This document shows positions 1 to 7,577 of a stretch of 64,000 bases of DNA, piece by piece. This DNA comes from JAEULH01 sp963746275 (GTDB taxonomy: Bacteria > Pseudomonadota > Alphaproteobacteria > Rhodospirillales > Defluviicoccaceae). Both the position numbers and the translations under genes were made by a program. The DNA lies in assembly GCA_963746275.1 (NCBI GenBank), contig CAVVAX010000033.1, forward strand, positions 27,453 to 91,452. The letters are read 5' to 3'. The notes under the pieces were generated by a model. The model searched no databases and was not told the DNA's origin. It saw only the letters and a list, made by a program, of their open reading frames with translations. Each line of letters starts with the position of its first letter. The first letter of the stretch is position 1.

Positions 1-1
1 C

Positions 2-283
2 GACCACATCCTCACGGTTAACCGCTGGCTCGACAAATACGCCGCGGACAATCCGCTGCTCGCCCACTACAAGCCCATCGCGGTCCGGACCATCAAGATG
101 ACCCGGGAGACAGCCTGGGGCCTGCGCCACACCAGCAAGTTCGACCGCAGCCCGGAGCATCTGGCCCGGCTGCGCGAAGAGGGCCAGGAGATCGCCCAGC
201 AGTGGCTGAGCGACTGGCGGACGCTGGGACCCGACTTCGCCCACTACCCGGATGACGCCCGCTATCCCGAGGGCGCACCCTGA
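2..283 (+). CDS. Patatin-like phospholipase, C-terminal fragment (cut by window edge)
   Basis: An open frame runs in from the left edge to a TGA and gives about 93 residues. It contains NRWLDKYAADNPLL, TIKMTRETAWGL and SKFDRSPEHLARLREEGQ. These resemble the C-terminal tail of bacterial patatin-like phospholipases with a DUF3734 extension, where an SKFDR(S/D) segment followed by a helical end is typical. The catalytic Ser/Asp region would lie outside the window, so activity cannot be judged. In alphaproteobacteria such genes often sit beside hydroxybutyrate or polyhydroxyalkanoate metabolism genes, and the GntP-type permease next door would fit. The family assignment is from memory of the tail only, so it is moderate. 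Confidence 0.5.
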   Translation, partial: DHILTVNRWLDKYAADNPLLAHYKPIAVRTIKMTRETAWGLRHTSKFDRSPEHLARLREEGQEIAQQWLSDWRTLGPDFAHYPDDARYPEGAP

Positions 284-310
284 CGTGCCGCTCTTCCTGC
301 CATTGCAACT

Positions 311-406
311 CGTCACGGCCGGGCTTGTCCTGGCTTGTCCCGGCCGTCCACGAGGCTGATACGCTGAGGTCGCGTGGATGGCCGCAACAAGTGCGGCCAT
401 GACCAC
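311..406. repeat. Dispersed palindromic repeat, family 2, copy 1
   Basis: This intergenic stretch has two back-to-back palindromic modules. The first is built on ACGGCCGGGCTTGTCC and TTGTCCCGGCCGT. The second is built on GGATGGCCGC-AACAA-GTGCGGCCAT. The second module recurs in inverse orientation at 50111-50143 with one mismatch over about 33 bases. Its structure is that of a REP-like extragenic palindrome. It lies just upstream of the permease start and may be transcribed as a hairpin. Confidence 0.6.
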
Positions 407-457
407 GACACCTTGCTCGCCAGCATCCCCGTGGCAAGCCTAAGTCGAAGAGTCATA

Positions 458-1909
458 ATGCTCGACCTCATCATCGTCCTCGTCGCCCTCGGGCTGCTCA
501 TCTACTTCGCCTTCAAGGGGATCACCCTGATCATCCTGGCACCAGCGGCGGCGTTGTTTGCCGCGGCGGCGACCGGCGACCTGCCCATCCTCGGCGCCTA
601 CACCCAGATCTTCATGGGCAACACCGGCTCATTCATCGTCTCGTTCTTCCCGCTGTTCCTGCTCGGCGCCATCTTCGGCAAGCTGATGGATGATACCGGC
701 GCCGCCAAGGCCCTGGCCGAGGCGGTGAGCGCGCGGCTGGGGCCGGAGCGGGCGATCCTCTCGGTGGTGCTCTGCTGCGGCGCACTGACCTACGGCGGCG
801 TCTCGGCATTCGTCGTGGCATTCGCGATCTTCCCCGTCGCCGCCGCGCTGTTTCGCACCGCCGACATCCCCAAGCGGCTGATCCCGGGCGCGCTCGCTCT
901 GGGCGCCTTCACCTTCACCATGTCGGCCCTGCCGGGATCGCCGGCGATCCAGAACGCCATCCCGATGCCGTTCTTCGGCACGACCTCGTTCGCCGCACCC
1001 GGGCTCGGGATCATCGCCGGGGCGATGATGTTCGCCCTCGGCATGCTCTGGCTCGGCCGGCGCGCGGCGCAGGCACGCGCCGCGGGCGAGGGCTACGGCG
1101 CCCATGAGGACAACCTGCCGGCAGCCGGAACGACGCTTCGCGAGTGCGCCCAAGGCGCGGGCTTCGACATCCGGGAACTTGAGGAGCATCCCGAGGCGGC
1201 GGGTCAGCCGCCGGCGGTCCTGGCGGTCCTGCCGGTGGTCCTGGTCATCGTCACCAACTTCGTCTTTTCCACCTTCGTCGTCCCGAAGCTGGATACGGCG
1301 TACCTCGCCGAGCCGCTGTTCGGGGCGACAACGATCGAGGCAGTTCGCGGCGTCTGGTCGGTCATCGTCGCCCTGTTCGTCGCCATCGTTGTCCTGATCG
1401 CCACCAACTGGCGGAGGCTGAGCGATCTGCGCACGAGCCTCGACGGCGGCGCTAACGCCTCGGTGCTGCCGATCTTCAACACCGCGAGCCTGGTGGGCTT
1501 TGGCGCGGTGATCGCCGCCATGCCGGTTTTTGCCAGCATCAGCGAGGCGATCCTCGATATCAGCGGCGGCAATCCGCTGCTCTCGGTCGCCGCCTCGGTG
1601 ACAGTGCTCTCGGCCATGACCGGCTCGGCCTCCGGCGGCATGAGCATCGCCCTCGAGGCCCTGGGTCCGGTCTATGTCGAGATGGCCAACGCGGCCGGCG
1701 TTTCCCTTGAAGCGATGCACCGGATCACCGCGCTCGCCTCCGGCGTGCTGGACGTGCTGCCGCACAGCGGCGCCATCATCACTCTGCTCGCCGTCTGCAA
1801 GCTTAGCCACCGTGAGTCCTACGGCGACATCTTCGTCGTCGGCTGCCTGCTGCCGATGCTCTCGCTGGTCGTGGTGCTTGTCGTCGCCAGCGTGTTCGGC
1901 AGCTTCTGA
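458..1909 (+). CDS. GntP-family permease (organic acid:H+ symporter-like)
   Basis: This is a 483-residue polytopic membrane protein of about 12 hydrophobic segments, with a hydrophilic loop around residues 210-250. The pattern of long Ala/Gly/Leu-rich helices, with FFPLFLLGAIFGKLMDDTG near residues 65-85 and LDVLPHSGAIITLL near the C-terminus, is that of GntP/CitMHS-type permeases. The best-known members take up gluconate, and others carry hydroxybutyrate or small carboxylates. The ATG at 458 is preferred over an in-frame ATG at 374, because the extra 28 residues are polar, come from the repeat element, and delay the first membrane segment. The substrate is unknown. Adjacency to a patatin-like lipase suggests a carboxylate released from storage lipid or polymer, which is inference only. 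Confidence 0.75.
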   Translation: MLDLIIVLVALGLLIYFAFKGITLIILAPAAALFAAAATGDLPILGAYTQIFMGNTGSFIVSFFPLFLLGAIFGKLMDDTGAAKALAEAVSARLGPERAILSVVLCCGALTYGGVSAFVVAFAIFPVAAALFRTADIPKRLIPGALALGAFTFTMSALPGSPAIQNAIPMPFFGTTSFAAPGLGIIAGAMMFALGMLWLGRRAAQARAAGEGYGAHEDNLPAAGTTLRECAQGAGFDIRELEEHPEAAGQPPAVLAVLPVVLVIVTNFVFSTFVVPKLDTAYLAEPLFGATTIEAVRGVWSVIVALFVAIVVLIATNWRRLSDLRTSLDGGANASVLPIFNTASLVGFGAVIAAMPVFASISEAILDISGGNPLLSVAASVTVLSAMTGSASGGMSIALEALGPVYVEMANAAGVSLEAMHRITALASGVLDVLPHSGAIITLLAVCKLSHRESYGDIFVVGCLLPMLSLVVVLVVASVFGSF

Positions 1910-2097
1910 GGCGCCGGCGCATGACCGGCGACGGCCGCATCCGCTTCGCGCTGGACTCCGGTCTCCCGCCGACGCGCGCGCCCGCCACCAAGGCTTCATC
2001 GCCTGGCGCTCGCCCAGGCCGGGCGCAACCCGAGGCGGCCCTGTCGCTCGCGTGTTAGCTCCCGCGCCTTGACGGTGAATTGGCGCTGTCCCTATAG

Positions 2098-2312
2098 TTT
2101 CGCCGACGGTTCCCGAACGGGCGACAAAGCCTCGGGATTAATAGGGAACACGGAGGGATCGACCTATGAGGGGATCCCGGGCCGTGGCTGCCCCCGCAAC
2201 TGTCAGCGGGTAGCCCTCGTCCGCCAAGGGCCACTGCCGGTCGCAACTGCGATCGGGCGGGAAGGCCGGGCGGGGGCGGTGACCCGCTAGCCAGGAGACC
2301 TGCCGTCACCTG
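2098..2312 (+). promoter_or_regulatory. Cobalamin (B12) riboswitch
   Basis: The leader of cbiM holds the conserved pieces of the cobalamin aptamer in order. There is a 5' GGTTCCCG stem half and a TAATAGGGAACAC segment. The near-invariant B12 box GCTGCCCCCGCAACTGT lies at about 2189-2205. A GGGAAGGCC segment follows, and the 3' segment GACCCGCTAGCCAGGAGACC lies at about 2281-2300. In this family adenosylcobalamin binding normally reduces expression of the downstream gene. The next genes are a cobalt importer, so the logic is that B12 sufficiency shuts off uptake of the B12 metal. Exact ends are approximate. Confidence 0.92.
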
Positions 2313-2433
2313 AGTCGACGCGACGCTTGCGGGCGGGGTGTACCGCGAGCGTGCAGGTCTGGCCGTGGCTTCGGCCTTCCTTCATTCGCGCCGGCGCGGG
2401 ACGCTTTGGCCTGGAGGCGATGGAGGTTGGCTC

Positions 2434-3102
2434 GTGCACATCATGGAGGGCTACCTGCCGGCGGCGCATGCCGCGGCGTGGACGGCGGCCTCCGCCCCGT
2501 TCGTAATCGTGGGCAGCGTTCGGCTGCTGCGGACGATGCGGCTCCAGCCAGAGGCGCGGCTGCCGCTCGCCGCCTGCGGCGCCTTTGCGCTCGTTCTTTC
2601 CGCGCTTAAGCTTCCGTCCGTCACCGGGAGCAGCTCGCATCCCACCGGCACGGGCTTGGGCGCGGTGCTGTTCGGGCCGAGCGTCATGACCGTGCTCGGC
2701 ACCATCGTGCTGCTGTTCCAGGCGCTGCTCTTGGCCCATGGCGGCCTGACCACGCTTGGCGCCAATGCCTTCGCCATGGCCGTGGTCGGCCCCTTCGTCG
2801 CCTACGGCGTCTTCCAGGGCCTGCGCCGCCTCTCGGCCTCCGTCTCCATCGCCGTCTTTTCCGCCGCGGCGATCGGCAGCCTTGCGACCTACGCCACCAC
2901 CTCGCTGCAACTGGCGCTGGCATTTCCGGATCCTGCCACCGGCGTCCTCGGCTCGTTCCTGAAGTTCGCCGGCGTCTTCGCCATCACGCAAGTTCCGCTC
3001 GCCGTCGTTGAGGGGCTGCTCACAATCGTCGTCGTCAACGCCCTGGCGAGCCATGCCGGGGGCGATGCCGGCTGGGTGTTGCCCTGGTTGCGGAGGGCCT
3101 GA
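2434..3102 (+). CDS. cbiM: Cobalt ECF transporter S-component CbiM
   Basis: CbiM is the substrate-binding membrane component of the cobalt energy-coupling factor importer. The predicted protein is 222 residues, strongly hydrophobic, and starts MHIMEGYLP. This is the family's conserved N-terminus, whose Met-His group takes part in metal coordination. The GTG at 2434 is chosen because it yields this N-terminus and follows a GGAGG at 2422-2426 with a normal spacing. A longer in-frame start at 2338 would run through the riboswitch tail. It is the first gene of cbiM-cbiN-cbiQ-cbiO and lies directly behind the cobalamin riboswitch. Confidence 0.93.
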   Translation: MHIMEGYLPAAHAAAWTAASAPFVIVGSVRLLRTMRLQPEARLPLAACGAFALVLSALKLPSVTGSSSHPTGTGLGAVLFGPSVMTVLGTIVLLFQALLLAHGGLTTLGANAFAMAVVGPFVAYGVFQGLRRLSASVSIAVFSAAAIGSLATYATTSLQLALAFPDPATGVLGSFLKFAGVFAITQVPLAVVEGLLTIVVVNALASHAGGDAGWVLPWLRRA

Positions 3103-3104
3103 GG

Positions 3105-3434
3105 ATGGCGCGGCCGCGGCCTCGCCGGACCGGGGCGCTGCTGGTGCTCGCCGCCGCGATCGTGCTGCTGCCGCTCCTTGCCCCGCAGCTCAGGACCGCG
3201 GCCTTCGAGGGCGCCGACGGCAAGGCTCAGGCGCTGATCAAGACGATCGACCCGGCCTACAGGCCCTGGGCCTCGCCGCTATGGATGCCGCCGGGGAAGG
3301 AGACGGAGGGCCTCCTGTTCGCGCTACAGGCCGCCCTCGGCGCCGGTCTGCTCGGCTACGTCCTGGGCCTAAGGCGTGGTGAGCGGCGGGCGCGCGAGGC
3401 GGGCAAGTGCGGCGCTGGCGATGAACGCGATTGA
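3105..3434 (+). CDS. cbiN: Cobalt ECF transporter accessory component CbiN
   Basis: This is a small membrane protein of 109 residues with two hydrophobic helices, around residues 9-27 and 70-87. Between them is a periplasmic loop containing DGKAQALIKTIDPAYRPW, which matches the CbiN pattern of D-x-x-A...I...P-Y-x-P-W. CbiN loads cobalt into CbiM. The gene begins 2 bases after the cbiM stop and overlaps the cbiQ start by 14 bases, so the genes are almost certainly translated together. Confidence 0.9.
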   Translation: MARPRPRRTGALLVLAAAIVLLPLLAPQLRTAAFEGADGKAQALIKTIDPAYRPWASPLWMPPGKETEGLLFALQAALGAGLLGYVLGLRRGERRAREAGKCGAGDERD

Positions 3435-4176
3435 CGTCATCGCCAACACCAATGGCTGGAGCGCGCGCCACCCCGTCGAGAAGGTCCTGCTGGGGGGCGC
3501 GCTACTGCTCTTGAGCCTCGCCCTGCCGCCATGGCCAAGCGCGGCGCTGATCATCGCCGCGGCCTCTGCCGCAGTGGTGCTTGGCGCCCGCATCCCTGCC
3601 GCCACATACCTCCGCGTGCTGGCGCTGCCGCTGGCGTTCCTGCTGAGCGGGGCGGCAATGCTGGCCCTGTCGCTGGACTTAGACCACGGCGCGCCGACGG
3701 TCCGGATCACGCGGGAGGGGCTGGAGCATGCCGCCGGCGTCTCCCTTGGGGCGCTGGCGGCGACCTCGGCGACGCTGCTGATCATCCTGACGACGCCGCT
3801 GCCGGCGCTGATCCATCTGGCGCGGCGCCTCCGCCTTCCCGAACCGCTGATCGATCTCGCCTTTCTCGTCTACCGCTTCACTGGCCTGACCGTCGCCCTT
3901 GCCGCCACCGGGCGGCAGGCGCAGCGCAACCGGCTGGGTGACCGCGATTTCAAGACCTCGCTACGCTCTACGGGGCTCTTGGCGGCGAGCCTGCTGCCGC
4001 GAACGCTGGCGCGGGCAGAGCGGCTGCAGGCCGGGCTGGCGGCGCGGGGTTATGACGGCAGCCTGCAGACGCTGGCTCCGCCGTGGCGGCTCTCGCGCTG
4101 CTTCATCGCCGCGGCGTTGGCGCTCGCCGCCGGCATCGTGCTCGCCACCTTCGCCTGGCGCGGCCCTTCTCCTTGA
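3421..4176 (+). CDS. cbiQ: Cobalt ECF transporter transmembrane component CbiQ (EcfT)
   Basis: The 251-residue integral membrane protein has about five helices. It carries the EcfT coupling motif region near residues 170-205 (LLPRTLARAERLQAGLAARGYDG in outline), where the A-R-G helix contacts the ATPase. The ATG at 3421 lies inside the end of cbiN. A longer in-frame ATG at 3376 would add only cbiN-overlapping residues and is unlikely. It couples CbiO ATP hydrolysis to movement of CbiM. Confidence 0.9.
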   Translation: MNAIDVIANTNGWSARHPVEKVLLGGALLLLSLALPPWPSAALIIAAASAAVVLGARIPAATYLRVLALPLAFLLSGAAMLALSLDLDHGAPTVRITREGLEHAAGVSLGALAATSATLLIILTTPLPALIHLARRLRLPEPLIDLAFLVYRFTGLTVALAATGRQAQRNRLGDRDFKTSLRSTGLLAASLLPRTLARAERLQAGLAARGYDGSLQTLAPPWRLSRCFIAAALALAAGIVLATFAWRGPSP

Positions 4177-5069
4177 CGGCGCCGGCCATCCTGGCGCTGG
4201 AAGGCGTGCATCATGCCTACCGTGGCGGCGTCGCCGCCCTGTGCGGGCTGGACCTCATCGTCCCGGCCGGCTACCGCCTCGCCGTCCTCGGCGCCAATGG
4301 CGCTGGCAAGACCACCGCGCTCCTGCACCTGAACGGCAGCCTGAAGCCAACGGCGGGGACCGTCTACCGCGACGGCCGCCCCGTCCGCTACGACAGGGCC
4401 GGCTTGCGCGCCTGGCGAACCGCCGTGGGCCTAGTCCTGCAGGATCCGGACGATCAGCTCTTCGCCGGGACGATCTACGAGGACGTCTCCTTCGGGCCCA
4501 TGAACCTTGGCCTGGAGGAGGGCGAGGTGCGCCGGCGGATCGACGAGGCGCTGGCGGAGATGGACATCGCCGGGTTTTCCAGCCGCCCGATCCACATGCT
4601 GAGCCACGGCCAGCGCCGGCGTGCGGCGCTCGCGGGCGTCCTGGCGATGCGCCCACAGGTCGTTGTACTCGACGAGCCGACGGCGGGGCTCGATGCACAG
4701 GGTGCGGCCGGCTTGCTCGCCTCCCTCGACCGGCTGGTCGCGGCCGGCAAAAGCGTCGTCTACAGCACCCACGACGTCGATCTTGCCTACGCCTGGTCGG
4801 ATCGGGTCGTAGTCCTGGAGGCCGGCATGGCCGCGGCGACCGGTGCTGCCGAGGAGGTGCTTGCCGATCGAACGGCGCTCGCGCGAGCCGGCCTGAGCGT
4901 GCCGATCGCACTCGAGATCGGCCTTCATGCACGCGCCCTCGGGCTGATTGCCCCGGACGCGCCACTACCGCGGTCGGCCGAAGCCATCACGTCGCTGCTC
5001 GGCCGCATCGCCCGAACCGCAGCGGGCGAAGGCCTCCTCCCGCCGGTCCCGGCCGCAGCCGCCGGCTGA
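4173..5069 (+). CDS. cbiO: Cobalt ECF transporter ATPase CbiO
   Basis: This is an ABC ATPase of 298 residues. The Walker A motif GANGAGKT is at about residues 40-47. The Q-loop region QDPDDQLF is the ECF-type signature. An LSHGQRRRAALAGVLA signature follows, then Walker B VVVLDEPTAGLD and the switch His in STHDVD. The start is inferred as TTG 4173, which overlaps the cbiQ stop (TTGA) and gives the expected N-terminus before ALEGVHHAY. Upstream ATG 4083 would add about 30 Arg-rich residues that are a shadow of cbiQ. The C-terminal 60 residues are a variable extension. Confidence 0.9.
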   Translation: MTAPAILALEGVHHAYRGGVAALCGLDLIVPAGYRLAVLGANGAGKTTALLHLNGSLKPTAGTVYRDGRPVRYDRAGLRAWRTAVGLVLQDPDDQLFAGTIYEDVSFGPMNLGLEEGEVRRRIDEALAEMDIAGFSSRPIHMLSHGQRRRAALAGVLAMRPQVVVLDEPTAGLDAQGAAGLLASLDRLVAAGKSVVYSTHDVDLAYAWSDRVVVLEAGMAAATGAAEEVLADRTALARAGLSVPIALEIGLHARALGLIAPDAPLPRSAEAITSLLGRIARTAAGEGLLPPVPAAAAG

Positions 5070-5081
5070 AGGCTCGGACCC

Positions 5082-6458
5082 TCAGCCGCCGATGGCAGCG
5101 CCGATGCCGTTCATCAGCGAAACGAACTCGGGAAAACTGGTGGCGATGGCGGTGGCGTCGTCAATGCCGATGGGCTCGCGCGCGGCCGTGCCCAACACCA
5201 GAAAGGCCATGGCGATGCGATGGTCATAACGCGCCTGGATCCGGGCGCCGCCCGGCGCCGCGCCGCCCGCGCCATGGACGACGAGCCAGTCGTCGCCGCT
5301 CTCCGTCGCAACCCCGCAGGCGCGAAGCCCCTCGACGATCGCAGCCAGCCGGTCGCTCTCCTTCACCCGCAGCTCCGCCAGGCCGCTCATGCGGGTGGCT
5401 CCACTGGCGCAGGCCGCCGCCACCGCCAGGATCGGGAACTCGTCGATCATCCGCGGCGCCCGTTCCGCCGGCACCTCGACGCCCCGGAGCGCCCCGGCCT
5501 GGGCCAGGAGATCGGCAACCGGCTCGCCGCAAACGTCGCGGGCGTTCGCGAACTCGATGCGTGCCCCCATCGCCATCAGCGTGTCGAGCAGGCCGGTGCG
5601 CAAAGGGTTGACCCCGACGCCCGCGATGGTGAGTCGCGAGCCGGGGACGATCAGCGCTGCGACCAGCGGGAAGGCGGCGGACGAGATGTCGCCCGGCACG
5701 CTCAGCGCCCGGCTCGTCAGCTCCGGCTGGCCGACGAGGGTGATGGTTCGCCCGCCGCCCTCGCGGTCGGCTGAGACGATCTCGGCGCCGAAGTGCGCGA
5801 GCATCCTTTCGGTGTGGTCGCGGCTCGGCTGCGGCTCATGGATGGTGGTGCGCCCCGGCGTGTTCAGCCCGGCGAGCAGGATTGCTGATTTCACCTGCGC
5901 CGAAGGTACCGCCAAAGTGTGCTCGATCGGCAGGGGGTCGTCGGCGCCGCGGATGGCGAGCGGCAGCCGTGCCCCGGAGCGCGACCAGACGCTGGCGCCA
6001 ATCTCGCTGAGCGGCTCGATGACCCGGCGCATCGGCCTGGCGCTCAGCGAAGCGTCGCCGGAGAAGAAGGTGATGAACGGGTGGCTCGCCACCAGCCCCA
6101 GCAGCAGCCGGGCGCCGGTGCCGGAATTGCCCATGTCGAGCACCCGGTCGGGCTCCGAGAGGCCGCCGACCCCGCGGCCGCGCACCCGCCAGGCGCCGCC
6201 ATCGCGGTCGATCCCCGCGCCCAATGCCCGCAGCGCGCCCACCGTTGCCAGCACGTCGCCCGCCTCGAGAAGCCCCGAGATGGTGGTCTCGCCGACGGCC
6301 GAGGCCCCGAGGATCAGCGCCCGGTGCGAGATCGACTTGTCGCCAGGCGCGGTGACGGAGCCCCCGAGCGGACAGGCGGGCCGCGCCCGCAATGGCGCGG
6401 CGGCGGCAGCGCCGGCGTCGGGCCGACCGGCGGATACGGCGGGGAAGGCAATTGTCAT
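5082..6458 (-). CDS. aroA: 3-phosphoshikimate 1-carboxyvinyltransferase (EPSP synthase), class II
   Basis: AroA joins shikimate 3-phosphate and phosphoenolpyruvate in the chorismate pathway. The 458-residue protein shows GDKSISHRALI, DMGNSGTGARLLLG, LLAGLNTPGRTT, ERAPRMIDEFPILAVAA and LRVKESDRL. The overall pattern aligns with class II (CP4-like) enzymes rather than the enterobacterial class I. The position matching the Ala of the CP4 NAATG motif is Gly here (NSGTG). The start at 6458 is chosen because upstream codons in the same frame are antisense to the acidic tail of the neighbouring gene. It converges with cbiO, 12 bases apart, and is divergent from the FYDLN gene. Confidence 0.93.
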   Translation of the reverse strand: MTIAFPAVSAGRPDAGAAAAAPLRARPACPLGGSVTAPGDKSISHRALILGASAVGETTISGLLEAGDVLATVGALRALGAGIDRDGGAWRVRGRGVGGLSEPDRVLDMGNSGTGARLLLGLVASHPFITFFSGDASLSARPMRRVIEPLSEIGASVWSRSGARLPLAIRGADDPLPIEHTLAVPSAQVKSAILLAGLNTPGRTTIHEPQPSRDHTERMLAHFGAEIVSADREGGGRTITLVGQPELTSRALSVPGDISSAAFPLVAALIVPGSRLTIAGVGVNPLRTGLLDTLMAMGARIEFANARDVCGEPVADLLAQAGALRGVEVPAERAPRMIDEFPILAVAAACASGATRMSGLAELRVKESDRLAAIVEGLRACGVATESGDDWLVVHGAGGAAPGGARIQARYDHRIAMAFLVLGTAAREPIGIDDATAIATSFPEFVSLMNGIGAAIGG

Positions 6459-6538
6459 GAATTGGTTTTGACACGCCGCGAGCGATCGTGGCAATTGGCT
6501 CCTCAGCGACGGCATAACAAGCTCTGGAGAACCACGGT

Positions 6539-6918
6539 TTGGCGAAGCCAGAATGGGGGCTGAAGCGGCTCTGCCCGACGTGCAGCGCACGCTTCTATGA
6601 TCTGCGCCGCGAGACCATCGTCTGCCCCGTCTGCGACTTCGTCTACGACCCGGAGCGCTTGCCCAAGCCCAAGCGCGGCGGCGGTCGGTGGCGCGCGAGG
6701 AGAAGGCGCCCGCGCCGGCGCGACGGCCAGCGCGCGTCCAGGACGAGGAGGAGACGGTGGACGAGGAGGTCGCCGGCGTCGAGGTCGACGAGGGTGGCGA
6801 CGATGACGCCGAAACCGAGGAGGGCGATCTCATCGAGGATACCTCCGAGCTCGGCGAGGACGACGACGACATCGGCGAGGTGATGGAGCACGTCGACGAA
6901 GACGAAGACAAGCCGTAA
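6539..6918 (+). CDS. FYDLN acid-domain protein (TIGR02300 type), frameshifted
   Basis: The N-terminus AKPEWGLKRLCPTCSARFYDL with a second CPVC pair forms the four-cysteine, probably zinc-binding head of this alphaproteobacterial family. The C-terminal half is extremely acidic (EDEEETVDEEVAG, GEDDDDIGEVMEHVDEDEDKP), as in the family. The head is read in the frame starting at TTG 6539, and the tail is in a different frame from about 6685. One missing base near 6680-6688 would join them into one protein of about 126 residues. The function of the family is unknown. The break is probably a sequence error, since both halves are fully conserved in character. Confidence 0.8.
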
Positions 6919-7024
6919 GCCCCAGGTCGGATACGGGCACGATATTTCCCTTGCCCGCGTCGGGGCAGGTTTATTAGGCTGTCGTCGCTGCTGGGCCTTC
7001 GACGCCAGCGGCGACATCATCCTC

Positions 7025-7100
7025 GGGGCCGTAGCTCAGTTGGGAGAGCGCCGCAATGGCATTGCGGAGGTCAGGGGTTCGACTCCCCTCGGCTCCACCA
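7025..7100 (+). tRNA. tRNA-Ala (anticodon GGC)
   Basis: This is a 76-base cloverleaf. The acceptor is GGGGCCG paired with CGGCTCC, followed by ACCA, so the CCA end is encoded. The D arm is GCTC...GAGC. The anticodon stem is CCGCA/TGCGG with loop ATGGCAT, giving anticodon GGC (alanine). The T arm is AGGGG-TTCGACT-CCCCT. The accessory patch begins just downstream, but no matching 3'-end duplication of the tRNA was found. Confidence 0.97.
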
Positions 7101-7233
7101 ATCTTTTCGATAACTTAGGCGGATGCGGGCGTGGACGCTTTCTCGCCAGTTTCACCCGTTTTGGAAGTTGCGCCATGGTGCTGCGTTCGCCTCATAGGCG
7201 GTGGAGCTGCCTCTTCAGCGCGGCACCTTAACT

Positions 7234-7518
7234 TCAACCCAGGTTGGCGATCATCAGTAGTTGAGCTCGGATTGAAATGCAAGGTAACGCACTCGCAGAC
7301 CGCGATTGCTCGCACCTCAGTAGGCCGCTAAAAATGCGAAACAACAAGTCCTCTATTTGTGCCCAAGTGAAGAGAGCCTGCGAGTGATACCATGAGAAAA
7401 CTAGACCTTCAGTTGATATTTTCTCGGGTATTGGCTCCAAGGTCTCATAGTCAGGCGACACGCGATACCCATCAATCATGTCGCTATCGCGGACGTCATG
7501 GCTTGGCGGCAATTTCAT
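7234..7518 (-). CDS. Orphan hypothetical ORF, probably truncated by the IS
   Basis: The open frame encodes about 94 residues from an ATG at 7518, and continues open upstream to the IS end at 7578. It includes MKLPPSHDVRDSDM, GYRVSPDYETLEPIPEK and LVFSWYHSQALFTW. I do not recognise the family. Base composition is clearly lower in GC than in the neighbours, with A/T-ending codons common, which suggests a foreign origin. Residues upstream of the ATG (VIDVKEVDEADHV) also look protein-like, so the original gene may have been longer and cut by the IS. The last 20 residues look poorly conserved and may be out of frame. Confidence 0.4.
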   Translation of the reverse strand: MKLPPSHDVRDSDMIDGYRVSPDYETLEPIPEKISTEGLVFSWYHSQALFTWAQIEDLLFRIFSGLLRCEQSRSASALPCISIRAQLLMIANLG

Positions 7519-7577
7519 CTGCCGCCGCTTCGGATCCGTAACATGATCGGCTTCGTCAACTTCCTTCACATCTATAA

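Noticed and set aside
1910..2097. Possible small ORF beginning at ATG 1921 after the permease
   Set aside because: It is short, has no ribosome site or conserved motif, and ends ahead of the riboswitch. I treat the stretch as spacer.
3899..5611. A 570-codon plus-strand frame over cbiQ, cbiO and aroA
   Set aside because: It overlaps genes with clear motifs in other frames, and its own composition is Arg/Gly/Pro-rich noise.
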